Below, one piece after another: positions 48,698 to 57,986 of a stretch of DNA of 64,000 nt (position 1 is its first letter; every line of letters starts with the position of its first letter). The stretch covers positions 15,659 through 79,658 of the forward strand of contig CAZYVU010000011.1 in assembly GCA_964651435.1 (NCBI GenBank), read 5' to 3'. This DNA comes from CAZYVU01 sp964651435. GTDB taxonomy: Bacteria; Desulfobacterota; Syntrophorhabdia; Syntrophorhabdales; CAYQXL01. The position numbers were made by a program, and so were the translations under genes. The notes beneath the pieces are model-generated. The model was not told the DNA's origin and made no database searches. It worked only from the letters and a program-made list of their open reading frames with translations.

Positions 48698-49847
48698 TCT
48701 CAAAGTCCTCATTATTCTCTCCATAGGGCACATGGTCACCGACATCTACCAGGGGGCCCTTCCGGCCACGCTGCCCTTTCTCAAAGAAAAGCTCGGCCTC
48801 TCGTACGCTATGACGGGGACGATCCTCATGATGTCCAACTTTGCGTCGTCCATTCTGCAGCCCCTCTTCGGCTTCTATTCGGACAAAAAGGAGAAGGCCG
48901 TCCTCCTGCCGTTGGGCGTCATCTGCGCCGGCGTCGGGTTCTCCCTCCTTTCCCTACCCTCTCATTTTGCGACGGTTCTTGTCCTGACGGCTATCAGCGG
49001 TCTTGGCATAGCCGCCTACCACCCGGAGGGGTACAAGACGGCCCACTTTTTTACCGGTGAGCGGAGCGTGACGGGGATGTCGATCTTTTCCGTAGGGGGA
49101 AACCTGGGGTTTTCCCTCGGCCCCGTCATCTCTCTGTATGTGATCAGGTATCTCGGTCTTTCATCGCTGCCTTTGATGGCCATTATTTGCATAGTCTTCA
49201 CGGCCGTCATTCTCTTCTACAGGAAGACCATCGCCATCCCTGAGCATTATCGGGTAAGGAAACAGAACCTCGCCGCCTCGGCCCCGAAAGGTGCGGCAGC
49301 ATCGCTCGCCATGCTCATTGCCATCGTCATCACGCGCACCTGGACGCAGATGGGGCTTTTGACCTACATTCCGTTTTACTATATCAGCTACATGAAGGGC
49401 GACCCGCTCTATGCGGGCAAGCTGGTTTTTGTGTATCTGGCCTCGGGTGCCGCCGGGACGCTCATCGGCGCCCCCTTTGCAGACAGGTGGGGACACCGGT
49501 CTTTCATCCGGCTGAGCCTTTTTCTGGCCGCCCTCGTGCTGCCGCTCATGTTTTTTGTCAAGGGTCCATGGCTCTTTGCCGTGCTGGGCCTCCAAGGCTT
49601 CCTTCTTATCTCAACCTTTTCCGTCACAATCGTCATGGCCCAGCGCCTTCTTCCGAACAGGCTGGGCATCGCCTCGGGCCTCATGGTCGGTTTTGCTATC
49701 GGCACGGGCGGTATCGGCGTTACGCTTCTCGGTTTGGTTGCAGACAATTTCGGCGTGCCGGCGGCTCTGGAATCGATCATTGCGCTGCCCCTTATTGCGT
49801 TCATCTTGAGTCTGCTGCTCCGCTATCCATCGGAGAAGGCCCAATGA
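48684..49847 (+). CDS. MFS transporter, fosmidomycin-resistance-like
   Basis: 387 residues with 11-12 membrane segments. ILSIGHMVTDIYQGALPATLPFLKEKLGLSYA at the start is the signature of the Fsr (fosmidomycin resistance) group, and the LFGFYSDKKEK loop is the MFS motif between helices 2 and 3. The physiological substrate is unknown. It overlaps nudix by 14 bp and der by 4 bp, so the three genes form one operon. Confidence 0.87.
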   Translation: MKKFSLKVLIILSIGHMVTDIYQGALPATLPFLKEKLGLSYAMTGTILMMSNFASSILQPLFGFYSDKKEKAVLLPLGVICAGVGFSLLSLPSHFATVLVLTAISGLGIAAYHPEGYKTAHFFTGERSVTGMSIFSVGGNLGFSLGPVISLYVIRYLGLSSLPLMAIICIVFTAVILFYRKTIAIPEHYRVRKQNLAASAPKGAAASLAMLIAIVITRTWTQMGLLTYIPFYYISYMKGDPLYAGKLVFVYLASGAAGTLIGAPFADRWGHRSFIRLSLFLAALVLPLMFFVKGPWLFAVLGLQGFLLISTFSVTIVMAQRLLPNRLGIASGLMVGFAIGTGGIGVTLLGLVADNFGVPAALESIIALPLIAFILSLLLRYPSEKAQ

Positions 49848-51223
49848 GTCCCGTCATTGCGGTAGTGGGAAGGCCCAACGTAGGCAAATCTACGCTTTTC
49901 AACCGGCTCATCGGATACAGAAAGGCCATTACGGAGGATTCGCCGGGCGTCACGAGGGATAGAAACTATGGCGAGTTTGAGTATGGCGGACGCACCTTTC
50001 TGCTCGTCGATACGGGCGGATTTGAGCCGGCAAAGGAGGAGGGCTACTTCCCCCTCATCAACAAGCAGATCGAGGCCTCGGTAGCGGAGGCTTCGCTGGT
50101 GCTCTTTATCGTTGATTTCAAAGCGGGTCTGCTGCCCCAGGATCGGGAGATCGCCCATCTCTTAAGACGATCCGGGAAACCGGTGCTCCTGGTCGTCAAC
50201 AAGGTTGATGCCCTCCAGGGAGACCGCCTGACGGGAGAGTTCTACGAGCTGGGTATGGAACGGCTGTTTCCGGTGAGCGCCCTGCACGGAACGGGCCTGG
50301 TAGAGCTGCTTGACGACATTATGGATTTGTTGCCCCCGAGCGAGGCGGCGGCCGCTGACGATGCCGTCGAAGGTGGTGCGGCGCCTGACGAGGACGCGGT
50401 CGTCGAAGGGGGTAAGGGGGAGCGAGGAAGGCCCAAGGGCCCTGTGGGAATCGCCCTCATCGGAAGGCCCAATACGGGAAAGTCGTCGCTCATCAATATG
50501 ATCCTCGGGGCGGAGCGGATGATCGTCAGCGACGTGCCCGGAACAACGCGCGACGCCATTGATTCAGAGATACGCTTCCGGGGCCGGGGAATGGTGATCA
50601 TGGACACGGCGGGCCTGCGACGGAAGAGCAGGATATCGGAAAAGGTGGAAGAGTATTCCATTTCGAGCGCCTTGAAGAGCATAGACCGGGCCGATGTGGT
50701 GAACCTCGTCCTCGATGCTTCCGAAGGCCCCTCCCATCAGGACGCCGGTATCGCGCACCTTGTCATATCGAGGGGCAAGGGGCTCGTGATTGTGGTGAAC
50801 AAGTGGGATCTGGCCGAGGGGCGGATGACTGAAGAACAGTGCCGGACCCTCGTTGCCGAACGTATCCCCCATGCGTCGTTCGCCCCCGTTGTCGTTGCCT
50901 CTGCCAAGACGGGCAAGAATCTGACAGCCGTTCTGGAGATGGACCTCAAGGTCTTCGGCCAGCTCAACCGAAGGATTGCAACGCCGCGGCTCAACGAGAG
51001 CCTGCAGGAGATGCTCAGGTGGCAGGCCATCCCGCGACAGAAGGGGAGGGAAGTGAAGATCCTCTATGCACACCAGTCAAGAACGGCGCCTCCCACATTC
51101 ACCCTCTTTTCCAATCACCCGCAACTGCTGCCCGAGAACTACAAGCGATACCTGGAGAACTCCCTTCGGCGGCGCTTCGGCTTCCAAGGCGCCCCTATAC
51201 GGTTTGTCGTAAAGCAAAAGTAA
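49844..51223 (+). CDS. der: Ribosome assembly GTPase Der (EngA)
   Basis: 459 residues from ATG 49844, which overlaps the MFS stop (ATGA). Two GTPase domains are seen, with P-loops GRPNVGKST (about 9-17) and GRPNTGKSS (about 208-216), DTGGFE and DTAGLR switch motifs and NKVD/NKWD specificity motifs, then the KH-like C-terminal domain (KILYAHQSRTAPPTFTLFSNHP). A low-complexity Ala/Glu/Gly linker (about 168-200) joins the domains. Der is needed for 50S subunit maturation. Confidence 0.96.
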   Translation: MSPVIAVVGRPNVGKSTLFNRLIGYRKAITEDSPGVTRDRNYGEFEYGGRTFLLVDTGGFEPAKEEGYFPLINKQIEASVAEASLVLFIVDFKAGLLPQDREIAHLLRRSGKPVLLVVNKVDALQGDRLTGEFYELGMERLFPVSALHGTGLVELLDDIMDLLPPSEAAAADDAVEGGAAPDEDAVVEGGKGERGRPKGPVGIALIGRPNTGKSSLINMILGAERMIVSDVPGTTRDAIDSEIRFRGRGMVIMDTAGLRRKSRISEKVEEYSISSALKSIDRADVVNLVLDASEGPSHQDAGIAHLVISRGKGLVIVVNKWDLAEGRMTEEQCRTLVAERIPHASFAPVVVASAKTGKNLTAVLEMDLKVFGQLNRRIATPRLNESLQEMLRWQAIPRQKGREVKILYAHQSRTAPPTFTLFSNHPQLLPENYKRYLENSLRRRFGFQGAPIRFVVKQK

Positions 51224-51230
51224 GGAAACG

Positions 51231-52358
51231 TCAATACTCGGCGAAGATGCGCCGGATCTCGGCGATGTCCTCAGTCCTGGTAAGGGCCAGCATAAGGAGA
51301 ATGCGTGCCTTCTGGGGGTTGAGCGTGTCGGCGGCAACAAAGCCGTCCTTGTCGTCCTGGGCCGTGTGTCCAACGGGCCCGCTTCCGACCCTGGATGAAC
51401 GGACGACGACAACCCCTTTTCGCCGTGCATCGAGGAGCGCCTCCTTCGTAACGTGGCAGATGCTTCCATCGCCCGCTCCGGCATGGACGATCCCCTTTGC
51501 CCCGGCGCGGACGGACGCATCGACGAGGTCGCCCGTACACTGAGCGTGACCATAGAGGATATCGACACGAGGTAGCGCTGCCCTGCCGTCGACTGAGAAC
51601 TCGGAGCGGACTGTGTGGCGCCGTAAGGGACTTCTGTAAAATCTCACCTTCCCGTCGGTGACATAGCCGAGGGAGCCGAGGTCGGGGGACCGGAAGGTGT
51701 GAACACTCGTTGTGTTTGTCTTTGTCACGTCCCTGGCGCCGTCTATCCTGTCGTTGAGGACGACGAGAACCCCCTTGCCCCCGGCCGTCTGGCCGGCCGC
51801 CACGGCGACGGCGTTGAAGAGGTTGAGGGGTCCGTCGGCGCTGATGGCCGTTGCGGGGCGCATCGCCCCAACGAGGACCACGGGCTTGTCGCTCTTTACG
51901 GTAAGATTGAGGAAGTAGGCCGTCTCTTCCATGGTATCTGTGCCGTGCGTAATCACGACACCGTCCGCCTCGTTGCTGTTCAGGAGGTGGTTAACACGCG
52001 CTGAAAGCCGCAGCATGACCTCGTCGGTCATGTCGTGGCTGCCGATGTTGGCCACCTGCTCGGCCGAGATGCGGGCTATTTTGTTGAGCCCCGGGACTGC
52101 CTGTATGAGGGATGCAACGTCAAGGGCGCCTGGCTTATATTCCGTCGTCTGGGTAGGAGAGGGGGCTGCACCTGCAATGGTGCCGCCGGTGGCGAGAATG
52201 GTGACGCGGCGCAGAGACGCCGGACTGTCGGGCCCTTCCGCCGCCGCCGGCTGCACAACAGATGCCAGGCCTGCAAGAAGCAGAAGGGCCATGAAGAGAT
52301 GGCGGGCTGCCCTGTAGGCACGCCTACACAGCGCATGCATGGGGACCCCCGTTGCCAT
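51231..52358 (-). CDS. Periplasmic type II L-asparaginase
   Basis: 375 residues from ATG 52358; ATG 52340, preceded by GGGGG, is another possible start. A signal peptide ends near residue 40 (AAA-E). TILATGGTIAG carries the nucleophile Thr and VVITHGTDTMEETAYFL the second catalytic Thr-Asp pair. It hydrolyses asparagine to aspartate and ammonia in the periplasm. It is convergent with der (7 bp) and follows the two-repeat exported protein gene, possibly co-transcribed. Confidence 0.92.
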   Translation of the reverse strand: MATGVPMHALCRRAYRAARHLFMALLLLAGLASVVQPAAAEGPDSPASLRRVTILATGGTIAGAAPSPTQTTEYKPGALDVASLIQAVPGLNKIARISAEQVANIGSHDMTDEVMLRLSARVNHLLNSNEADGVVITHGTDTMEETAYFLNLTVKSDKPVVLVGAMRPATAISADGPLNLFNAVAVAAGQTAGGKGVLVVLNDRIDGARDVTKTNTTSVHTFRSPDLGSLGYVTDGKVRFYRSPLRRHTVRSEFSVDGRAALPRVDILYGHAQCTGDLVDASVRAGAKGIVHAGAGDGSICHVTKEALLDARRKGVVVVRSSRVGSGPVGHTAQDDKDGFVAADTLNPQKARILLMLALTRTEDIAEIRRIFAEY

Positions 52359-52369
52359 AGGATTTCCGG

Positions 52370-52957
52370 TTACGGCTTTTCAACCTTTATAGCTATTGCT
52401 TCTGTGTAGCGCACGACTACTTCATCTCCCTTCTTGATCTCCTTGAACCGCTTCACGCTCTGGTCGACGGTGAATGAACGTACGTTGCCCTGGGGGCCCT
52501 TGAGACTGATCGTGCGCTTTTTGTAGTCGATTGCCTGCACTGTTGCAGTGATTTCCACAGTGTCAACGGCCACGACCTCAGGTTTCTCTCCCTTGGGCGC
52601 CACCTGCACTGCAGCCGTCTTGGCCACGTCGGCCGGTGCAGTCGATTTTCTCACAAAGATGGCTACCGACTCGAAGAGTTCGACCGTGACCTTGTCGCCG
52701 ACCTTGACCTGGTCCAGGTTGCGGGCCCTCTTATCGATCTTTATCGTCTTGCTCTGTCCGTCGGCTCCCTTGAGGGTAACGGTCCGTTTTTCGTAATCGA
52801 CGGCCTCGACCGTTGCCGTTATTACTGCTGCGTCCGTCACGACGACCCCGGGTTTGTCCTGCGCCTTCTTGGGTGCCGTCTTTTTCTCTGCCATAGCCGT
52901 TCCTGCAAGTGCAAACGCAAACAGTGCAATTACCAATACGACAAAAAGCTTTTTCAT
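52370..52957 (-). CDS. Exported protein with two similar beta-domain repeats
   Basis: 195 residues from ATG 52957, which has GGGAGGA upstream. A signal peptide (about 1-23, ending AMA-E) precedes two copies of one small domain: ITATVEAVDYEKRTVTLKG...VKVGDKVTVELFESVAIFV and ITATVQAIDYKKRTISLKG...IKKGDEVVVRYTEAIAIKV. Each looks like a short beta-barrel of the kind found in periplasmic proteins. The function is unknown. The internal duplication is clear at the protein level. It lies 12 bp before the asparaginase gene. Confidence 0.8.
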   Translation of the reverse strand: MKKLFVVLVIALFAFALAGTAMAEKKTAPKKAQDKPGVVVTDAAVITATVEAVDYEKRTVTLKGADGQSKTIKIDKRARNLDQVKVGDKVTVELFESVAIFVRKSTAPADVAKTAAVQVAPKGEKPEVVAVDTVEITATVQAIDYKKRTISLKGPQGNVRSFTVDQSVKRFKEIKKGDEVVVRYTEAIAIKVEKP

Positions 52958-53222
52958 GATAATCCTCCCGGAGTTTTGTGGTTTGAGCGAAATTATGCAC
53001 CCCTGTATCGCAGGAGTCAATGTGAATGATGTGGATCTGGAGTGTCGTGCAAAAAAGGAGGGGTGGCCATCAGGGTTTTCCCCCTTGTCCCGTCGCTTTT
53101 TCTGAGCAAGTTTCAGCAAGACTGATAGGGCATATCAGGCCCCTCCCGATTACCCCGCCTGAGCGGGCGTTGTATCCTTTGAGCACACCGATAATCGCAG
53201 AGTAGGAGGAGGTTGCATCCCA

Positions 53223-53981
53223 ATGAGCTATACGACGTTTATGCACGGCATCTTTGACACCCAGTTCGTTTTCGCCCTGTGTTCCATCATGCTTGTAAAT
53301 ATTATCCTCTCGGGAGACAACGCCGTGGTCATCGCCATGTCGGTCAAGTCCCTTCCAAAAAAACAGCGGAGACAGGGGATCTTGTTTGGCACGGGAGTTG
53401 CCGTACTGCTGAGAATAGGTCTTACGTTCGTTGCGGCCCAACTGCTGAACGTAGGCTTCATGAAGCTCGCCGGCGGCCTCTTCATAGCGTGGATAGCCAT
53501 AAAGCTCTTTGTCGACGGCGCTCCCGGAGAGCAGCAAGGGGGGACGCCCAAAAGCCTGGGCAAGGCAATTTTCACCATTCTGGCCGCCGACCTCGTCATG
53601 AGCGTTGATAACGTCCTGGCGGTAGCAGGCGCCAGCAAAGGGAATATTGCGCTGCTTGTCATCGGCCTCGCCACCAGCATTCCTTTGGTGATCTTTGCAA
53701 GCGGCATCCTGTCGAGGCTCATGGAAAGGTACCGCTTCATCACCTATGTAGGGGCTGCGGTGCTGGGCAGGGTTGCAGGCGAGATGATCATGACCGATCC
53801 TGTCATGGCACGATTCCTTCCGAGCCAAGGCCACTTGGCGGAATATGCCGTAGAGGCCCTATTTGCTGCCGGGGTTGTAATGGCAGGGAGATTGTTGCTG
53901 CACCGGCGGCCGTCCCGGCTCGCGCAGGCGCCGGCCGCGATCAACAACCCCTTCGCTTTACCCAACTGGGACATCGTGTAG
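53223..53981 (+). CDS. TerC/YjbE-family membrane protein (probable metal exporter)
   Basis: 252 residues with seven predicted membrane segments. The conserved acidic motifs VNIILSGDNAVVIAM and LVMSVDNVLAVAGA are those of the TerC family; the YjbE subgroup is linked to manganese export. The ATG has GGAGGAGG upstream. I looked for a manganese riboswitch in the 53120-53222 leader and did not see its conserved bases. The region 52958-53222 holds no other gene. Confidence 0.88.
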   Translation: MSYTTFMHGIFDTQFVFALCSIMLVNIILSGDNAVVIAMSVKSLPKKQRRQGILFGTGVAVLLRIGLTFVAAQLLNVGFMKLAGGLFIAWIAIKLFVDGAPGEQQGGTPKSLGKAIFTILAADLVMSVDNVLAVAGASKGNIALLVIGLATSIPLVIFASGILSRLMERYRFITYVGAAVLGRVAGEMIMTDPVMARFLPSQGHLAEYAVEALFAAGVVMAGRLLLHRRPSRLAQAPAAINNPFALPNWDIV

Positions 53982-54128
53982 ACCGCCGTGCCCACCGGCT
54001 TGTGGGTGAGGCGGCAAAGGCCCTGGAAGGCTCCGGCTTAACAACCCTGTTCTGCTGTAAAGCAGAGGTTGGGCAATAGCATCGATACCCTAAAGATGCG
54101 GCACCTGGGTGGTGGAAAGTGTCAAAAT

Positions 54129-55976
54129 TCAAGGGCTGACCCCAGCGAAGCGGAAGCCCTTCTCCTTGAAAAGCTTGACGCAGACCCCCACCACATCGGC
54201 ATCGTAGAGCGTTCCCTTGTTTTTTTGGAGTTCGGAGAGGGCTCCGTCGATGCCCCGGCCGGGCCTGTACGGGCGTGGAAAGGCGATTGCTTCCACAACA
54301 TCGGCAACGGCGAGGATGCGCGCTTCGAGAAGGACGGCGTTGCCCCGTATGCCCTGCGGGTAGCCTGATCCGTTGAGCCTCTCGTGGTGCTGACGGATGA
54401 TTTCGGGAACGGGGAAGGGGAGCCCGGCGTCCCTGATAAGGTCATGGCCCGCCTGTGGATGGATCTTCACCATGCTGTGCTCCATGTCGGTAAGGGGTGC
54501 CGGCTTCCGCAATATCTCGGCCGGTACGGACAGCTTGCCGAGGTCGTGAATGTGTGCGGCAATGCGAATGGCCTCCTTCGTGTCGTTGGTCAGGCCCATC
54601 TCTTCGGCAATGAGCGTTGCGAGCTTTGAGACGCGCCTGTGATGGCCCACGATGCCGGGATCCCGTGCTTCAACGGCCGAAGTAAGGGTCTGGAGCAAAC
54701 CCTCGGCCACCCTTTGCAAGCGGTTGCTCTCCTCCTTTGCGAGCTTGCTGGAGGTAATATCCTCAAGGGTTCCTTCGTAGCAGACGATGGAGCCGGCGGC
54801 GTCGGTGACGGCGTGAGAGGTGATGGACACCCAGTGGAGGCTGCCGTCCCTTCGGCGCATCATGATTTCGAAACTCCTGACGATACCCTTTTCTTCGAGG
54901 ACACGCGTTAGTTCGGCCCGGCGGCTCGGGTCAACGTAAAGCTGGTGGGCAATGTCGGTGACCGAGGCGATCATCTCCTCGGGGGAGGCAAAACCGTGTA
55001 TGCGGGCAAGAGCGGGGTTGACGCTGAGGTATCGTCCGTCAGGCGTAATCTGGAAGATCCCTTCGACGGCGTTTTCAAAGATGTGGCGATATTTTTCTTC
55101 CGACCTTTTCAGCTCCTGCTCGGCGGACTTGCGGGCCGTAATATCTTCCATCGTCCCTTCGTAGTAAGTGATCTCGCCGGTCTGCCCTCTCACGGCCCTG
55201 ACACTCAAGGAGCCCCAGAGGAGCGTCCCGTCCTTTCTGTAGAAGGTTGCCTCAAAGCCGCGCACCGTTTGCTGGTCCTCAAGGCGTTGCCGGAACGTGC
55301 GCCGCTCGTCGGCATCTGCGTAAAGCTCGTCACCTATGTTGGTTACGGAGGCGAGCATTTCTTCCGGTGAAGCGTAGCCGAATATGCGAGCCATAGAAGG
55401 ATTTACCGTCACCAGCCGCCCTTCGGGGGTGCTCTGAAAGATCCCTTCGACGGCGTGTTCGAAGATGCTCCGGTACTTTGCCTCACTTTGCAGCAGGGCT
55501 TCTTGGGCCGTCTTCAGTTCGGACACGTCGGTAAACATGGCGAAGGACCCCTGGAAGACGCCGCCGTCGTCGAGGATGGGGCTTGCAGAGACGTGACACC
55601 AGAGCGTGGAGCCATCCTTTCTTCGCAATCTGCGTTCGTAATGCTCGGCCATGCCCTGCCGACGCCGTGCCTGTTTTTCTTCCAGGTCACCGATGTCCTC
55701 ATCAAAAAGGAAGAATCGGTGCCTCTTGCCTGTCATCTCTTCCTGGGAATAGCCGAGCATTTCGCCGAGCCGCATATTAGCGAAAACGGTCTGATAGTTC
55801 TTGTCGAGCACCCAGATGCCCTCGTATGCCGTATCGACGATGTGGCGGTAGTATTCCGCCGCCGATCCATCGGTTTGCACGGCCTCCCTGCGCACGTTTC
55901 CCCGGCGGGCACCTTTGCCGCCCTGTTGCGATGGGTTGTCGCCGGTTCGCTTCACAGTTTTTGAAGGCTCACTCAT
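54129..55976 (-). CDS. Three-PAS sensor with HD-GYP phosphodiesterase domain
   Basis: 615 residues. Three PAS/PAC modules occupy about residues 40-160, 165-290 and 295-415; the second and third are very similar in sequence (FEHAVEGIFQSTPEGR and FENAVEGIFQITPDGR), suggesting duplication. The HD-GYP domain follows with HIHDLGK and HHERLNGSGYPQG. HD-GYP proteins degrade cyclic di-GMP. The usual HHExxDGxGYP Asp is Asn here. No membrane segment is seen, so it is likely cytosolic. It starts 15 bp after the sigma-54 activator gene and is probably co-transcribed with it. Confidence 0.9.
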   Translation of the reverse strand: MSEPSKTVKRTGDNPSQQGGKGARRGNVRREAVQTDGSAAEYYRHIVDTAYEGIWVLDKNYQTVFANMRLGEMLGYSQEEMTGKRHRFFLFDEDIGDLEEKQARRRQGMAEHYERRLRRKDGSTLWCHVSASPILDDGGVFQGSFAMFTDVSELKTAQEALLQSEAKYRSIFEHAVEGIFQSTPEGRLVTVNPSMARIFGYASPEEMLASVTNIGDELYADADERRTFRQRLEDQQTVRGFEATFYRKDGTLLWGSLSVRAVRGQTGEITYYEGTMEDITARKSAEQELKRSEEKYRHIFENAVEGIFQITPDGRYLSVNPALARIHGFASPEEMIASVTDIAHQLYVDPSRRAELTRVLEEKGIVRSFEIMMRRRDGSLHWVSITSHAVTDAAGSIVCYEGTLEDITSSKLAKEESNRLQRVAEGLLQTLTSAVEARDPGIVGHHRRVSKLATLIAEEMGLTNDTKEAIRIAAHIHDLGKLSVPAEILRKPAPLTDMEHSMVKIHPQAGHDLIRDAGLPFPVPEIIRQHHERLNGSGYPQGIRGNAVLLEARILAVADVVEAIAFPRPYRPGRGIDGALSELQKNKGTLYDADVVGVCVKLFKEKGFRFAGVSP

Positions 55977-55991
55977 CCGTTGTTCTCCTTA

Positions 55992-57557
55992 TCAGATTTC
56001 CTGGGTTTTGCCGTACTGGGCACCTGCGTTCCTGCCGAAGGGAATTCCCAGCTTCCTCATCCTGTGGCGTAACGTTCCGGGATTCATGCCCAGCCGGGCC
56101 GCCGCGCCCGTTTTCCCCTCAACCCTTCCGCCTGCCTCCTCCATTGCCGCCCTGATGTAGTGGGCCTCAATATTGTGCAGGGTTAGATCGGGGCGATCGG
56201 GGCGCTGAAGTGCCCCCTCGTCCTTAATCAGCTTGCCTCCTACGATGTCTTCGAAGGTAAGAGGCGTGCCCTCCTGTATGATGACGGCCCGCTCGACGGC
56301 ATTGCTCAGCTCCCGCACATTTCCGGGCCAGTCGTATTCGACGAGTCTGTCCATGGTGCCGGGCCCCAATCGGGGCATAAAGTGAAGCCCCATCTCCTTG
56401 GCCTTTTTGCGCATGAAGTACTCGACAAGGGCCGGGATGTCAACTTTCCGCTCCCTCAGCGGCGGGATAGAGATGGGGAATACGCACAAGCGGTAGTAGA
56501 GATCATCGCGGAACGTATTGTCGGCCACGAGGCGGCGCAAATCCTGATGTGTAGCCGAAATGATGCGTATATCGATCTTGATGGACTGGGTGCCGCCGAC
56601 GCGCTCTATCTCCTTTTCCTGAAGCACCCTGAGCAGCCTCACCTGCGCGTTGAGGGGCAGTTCGCTCACCTCATCAAGAAAGATCGTTCCGCCGTGGGCC
56701 CGCTCGAACCTGCCCCGCCTTTGGGCCAACGCACCGGTAAAAGCACCCTTCTCGTGGCCGAACAGTTCGCTATCTATGAGGGTTTCCGGTATTGCACCGC
56801 AGTTTACCTTGATGAGGGGTCCGCTATTGCGTGGAGAAAAGTTGTGAATTGCGTTTGCGATGAGCTCCTTGCCCGTCCCCGTCTCTCCATAGAGAACAAC
56901 GGGGCTCGATTGAGGCGCGATCTTCAGGACCTGCTCCATGACCCCCTTGAGGCCGAATTCGGCGCCGACGATCTCCTCGCTGAAGTCTCGTCTGAGCTCG
57001 TTTTGGAAGTATTTGCTGTCATCGGCAAGCAGCTCCTTGAGCTGCATCAGTTCGAGGTAGCGGCGGCTGTTGGCTAAGGCAACGGCAGCCGGTTCGTTGA
57101 TCAGGGACCAGAGCCTCCCGTCCCCGTCCGTGTACCTTCCCGTGCCGTCGGCCCGAACGATGAAAGAGCCCACGAACTTATCCTCGATAATAAGCCTGCC
57201 GACTATGAGCGAGGAGTCGGGCCAATGGTACCTCTTCGCAACTATGGTGAAGATTTCGTCCTGAAAAACGTCGTCGGAGACCCTAACGCGGGGAAACTTC
57301 AAGGGCTCCTCGAGTTGGCGGCGCAGGTGGGGCGGCATGGGAATTTTGTCCGTACCCACGATCCCGCCGCTCTGAGACGCCGTAGCCACAACATCGAGGG
57401 TCCCTGACGCGGGATCGTAGACCGTCAGCATCAGTTCGTCGGCAGGGATGATGGTCCGGATATAGAGAAAGCAGTGCCATAATGCCTTTTCTATCTCAAG
57501 GCTGCCGCAGATCCGTAGTGTAATCTCCCGAAAGAATCGGTTCTCGTCCATAGGCAT
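55992..57557 (-). CDS. Sigma-54-dependent activator with GAF sensor domain
   Basis: 521 residues. An N-terminal GAF-type sensor (about 1-175) precedes the AAA+ domain with Walker A GETGTGKE (about 224), the sigma-54-contacting GAFTGA loop (about 271-276) and the DEVSELPLNAQVRLLRVLQ block. A Fis-type helix-turn-helix ends the protein (KTGAAARLGMNPGTLRHRMRKLGIP). The ATG 57557 has GGAGG upstream. It is divergent from the FGCT-repeat gene, whose promoter is of sigma-54 type with two upstream dyads, so it is the obvious activator. The GAF domain may sense an aromatic compound or its CoA ester. Confidence 0.93.
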   Translation of the reverse strand: MPMDENRFFREITLRICGSLEIEKALWHCFLYIRTIIPADELMLTVYDPASGTLDVVATASQSGGIVGTDKIPMPPHLRRQLEEPLKFPRVRVSDDVFQDEIFTIVAKRYHWPDSSLIVGRLIIEDKFVGSFIVRADGTGRYTDGDGRLWSLINEPAAVALANSRRYLELMQLKELLADDSKYFQNELRRDFSEEIVGAEFGLKGVMEQVLKIAPQSSPVVLYGETGTGKELIANAIHNFSPRNSGPLIKVNCGAIPETLIDSELFGHEKGAFTGALAQRRGRFERAHGGTIFLDEVSELPLNAQVRLLRVLQEKEIERVGGTQSIKIDIRIISATHQDLRRLVADNTFRDDLYYRLCVFPISIPPLRERKVDIPALVEYFMRKKAKEMGLHFMPRLGPGTMDRLVEYDWPGNVRELSNAVERAVIIQEGTPLTFEDIVGGKLIKDEGALQRPDRPDLTLHNIEAHYIRAAMEEAGGRVEGKTGAAARLGMNPGTLRHRMRKLGIPFGRNAGAQYGKTQEI

Positions 57558-57632
57558 CCCTGCTCCTCCACGACCATGAGGGTAACGTATACTGCAGTTT
57601 ATACCACGACGGGCCCCCTTGCCAAGGAAATT

Positions 57633-57648
57633 CTATCATATATGTCAG
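57633..57648. promoter_or_regulatory. Third activator-binding-like dyad near the regulator start
   Basis: CTATCATATATGTCAG resembles the two dyads at 57814-57852. It lies about 80 bp before the activator gene start and could serve autoregulation. Confidence 0.4.
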
Positions 57649-57813
57649 ATACATCGACCCAACCGGTAGCTATGAAGCAACGTTTCTTAAGGCGCAATAC
57701 AAATAATAATAACAAAATCATAAATATGGCCATGGCCGGACATGCCGCTACGAGAGACCAATGACAGTGGCGGGGCAGATATAACCTGCCAAATACGATA
57801 GCATGTGGTAAGC

Positions 57814-57852
57814 CTATCACATATGACAGCTCAAAACTATCACATATGATAG
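57814..57852. promoter_or_regulatory. Paired upstream activator sites
   Basis: CTATCACATATGACAG (57814-57829) and CTATCACATATGATAG (57837-57852) are near-identical dyads (CTATCA-CATA-TGATAG) with centres 23 bp apart, about two helical turns. They lie about 85 and 109 bp upstream of the predicted sigma-54 start, a normal place for enhancers. The whole stretch 57558-57986 is regulatory with no gene. Confidence 0.7.
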
Positions 57853-57903
57853 TACAAGGGGCCTAATCATCGTAACATCTTGATTATACGTGTCAAATTG
57901 CCG

Positions 57904-57920
57904 TGGCACGGGCTTTGCTT
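57904..57920 (+). promoter_or_regulatory. Sigma-54 promoter (-24/-12)
   Basis: TGGCAC-N5-TTGC with the GG and GC doublets 10 bp apart, an exact match to the sigma-54 consensus. Transcription should begin near 57930, 57 nt before the first ATG. Confidence 0.88.
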
Positions 57921-57986
57921 GCTTAATAGTAGTTTCAAAAAGCAAGATGGGTTGAGGATAGAGTGAAAAGCTTAGAGGAGGACAAA

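Noticed and set aside
53120..53222. Manganese (yybP-ykoY) riboswitch before the TerC gene.
   Set aside because: The conserved GGGGAGUA and CCUGCCG-type boxes are absent from the leader.
57599..57820. Small minus-strand membrane-like frame in the regulatory region.
   Set aside because: It has no ribosome site and lies over the enhancer dyads; composition follows the AT-rich promoter DNA.
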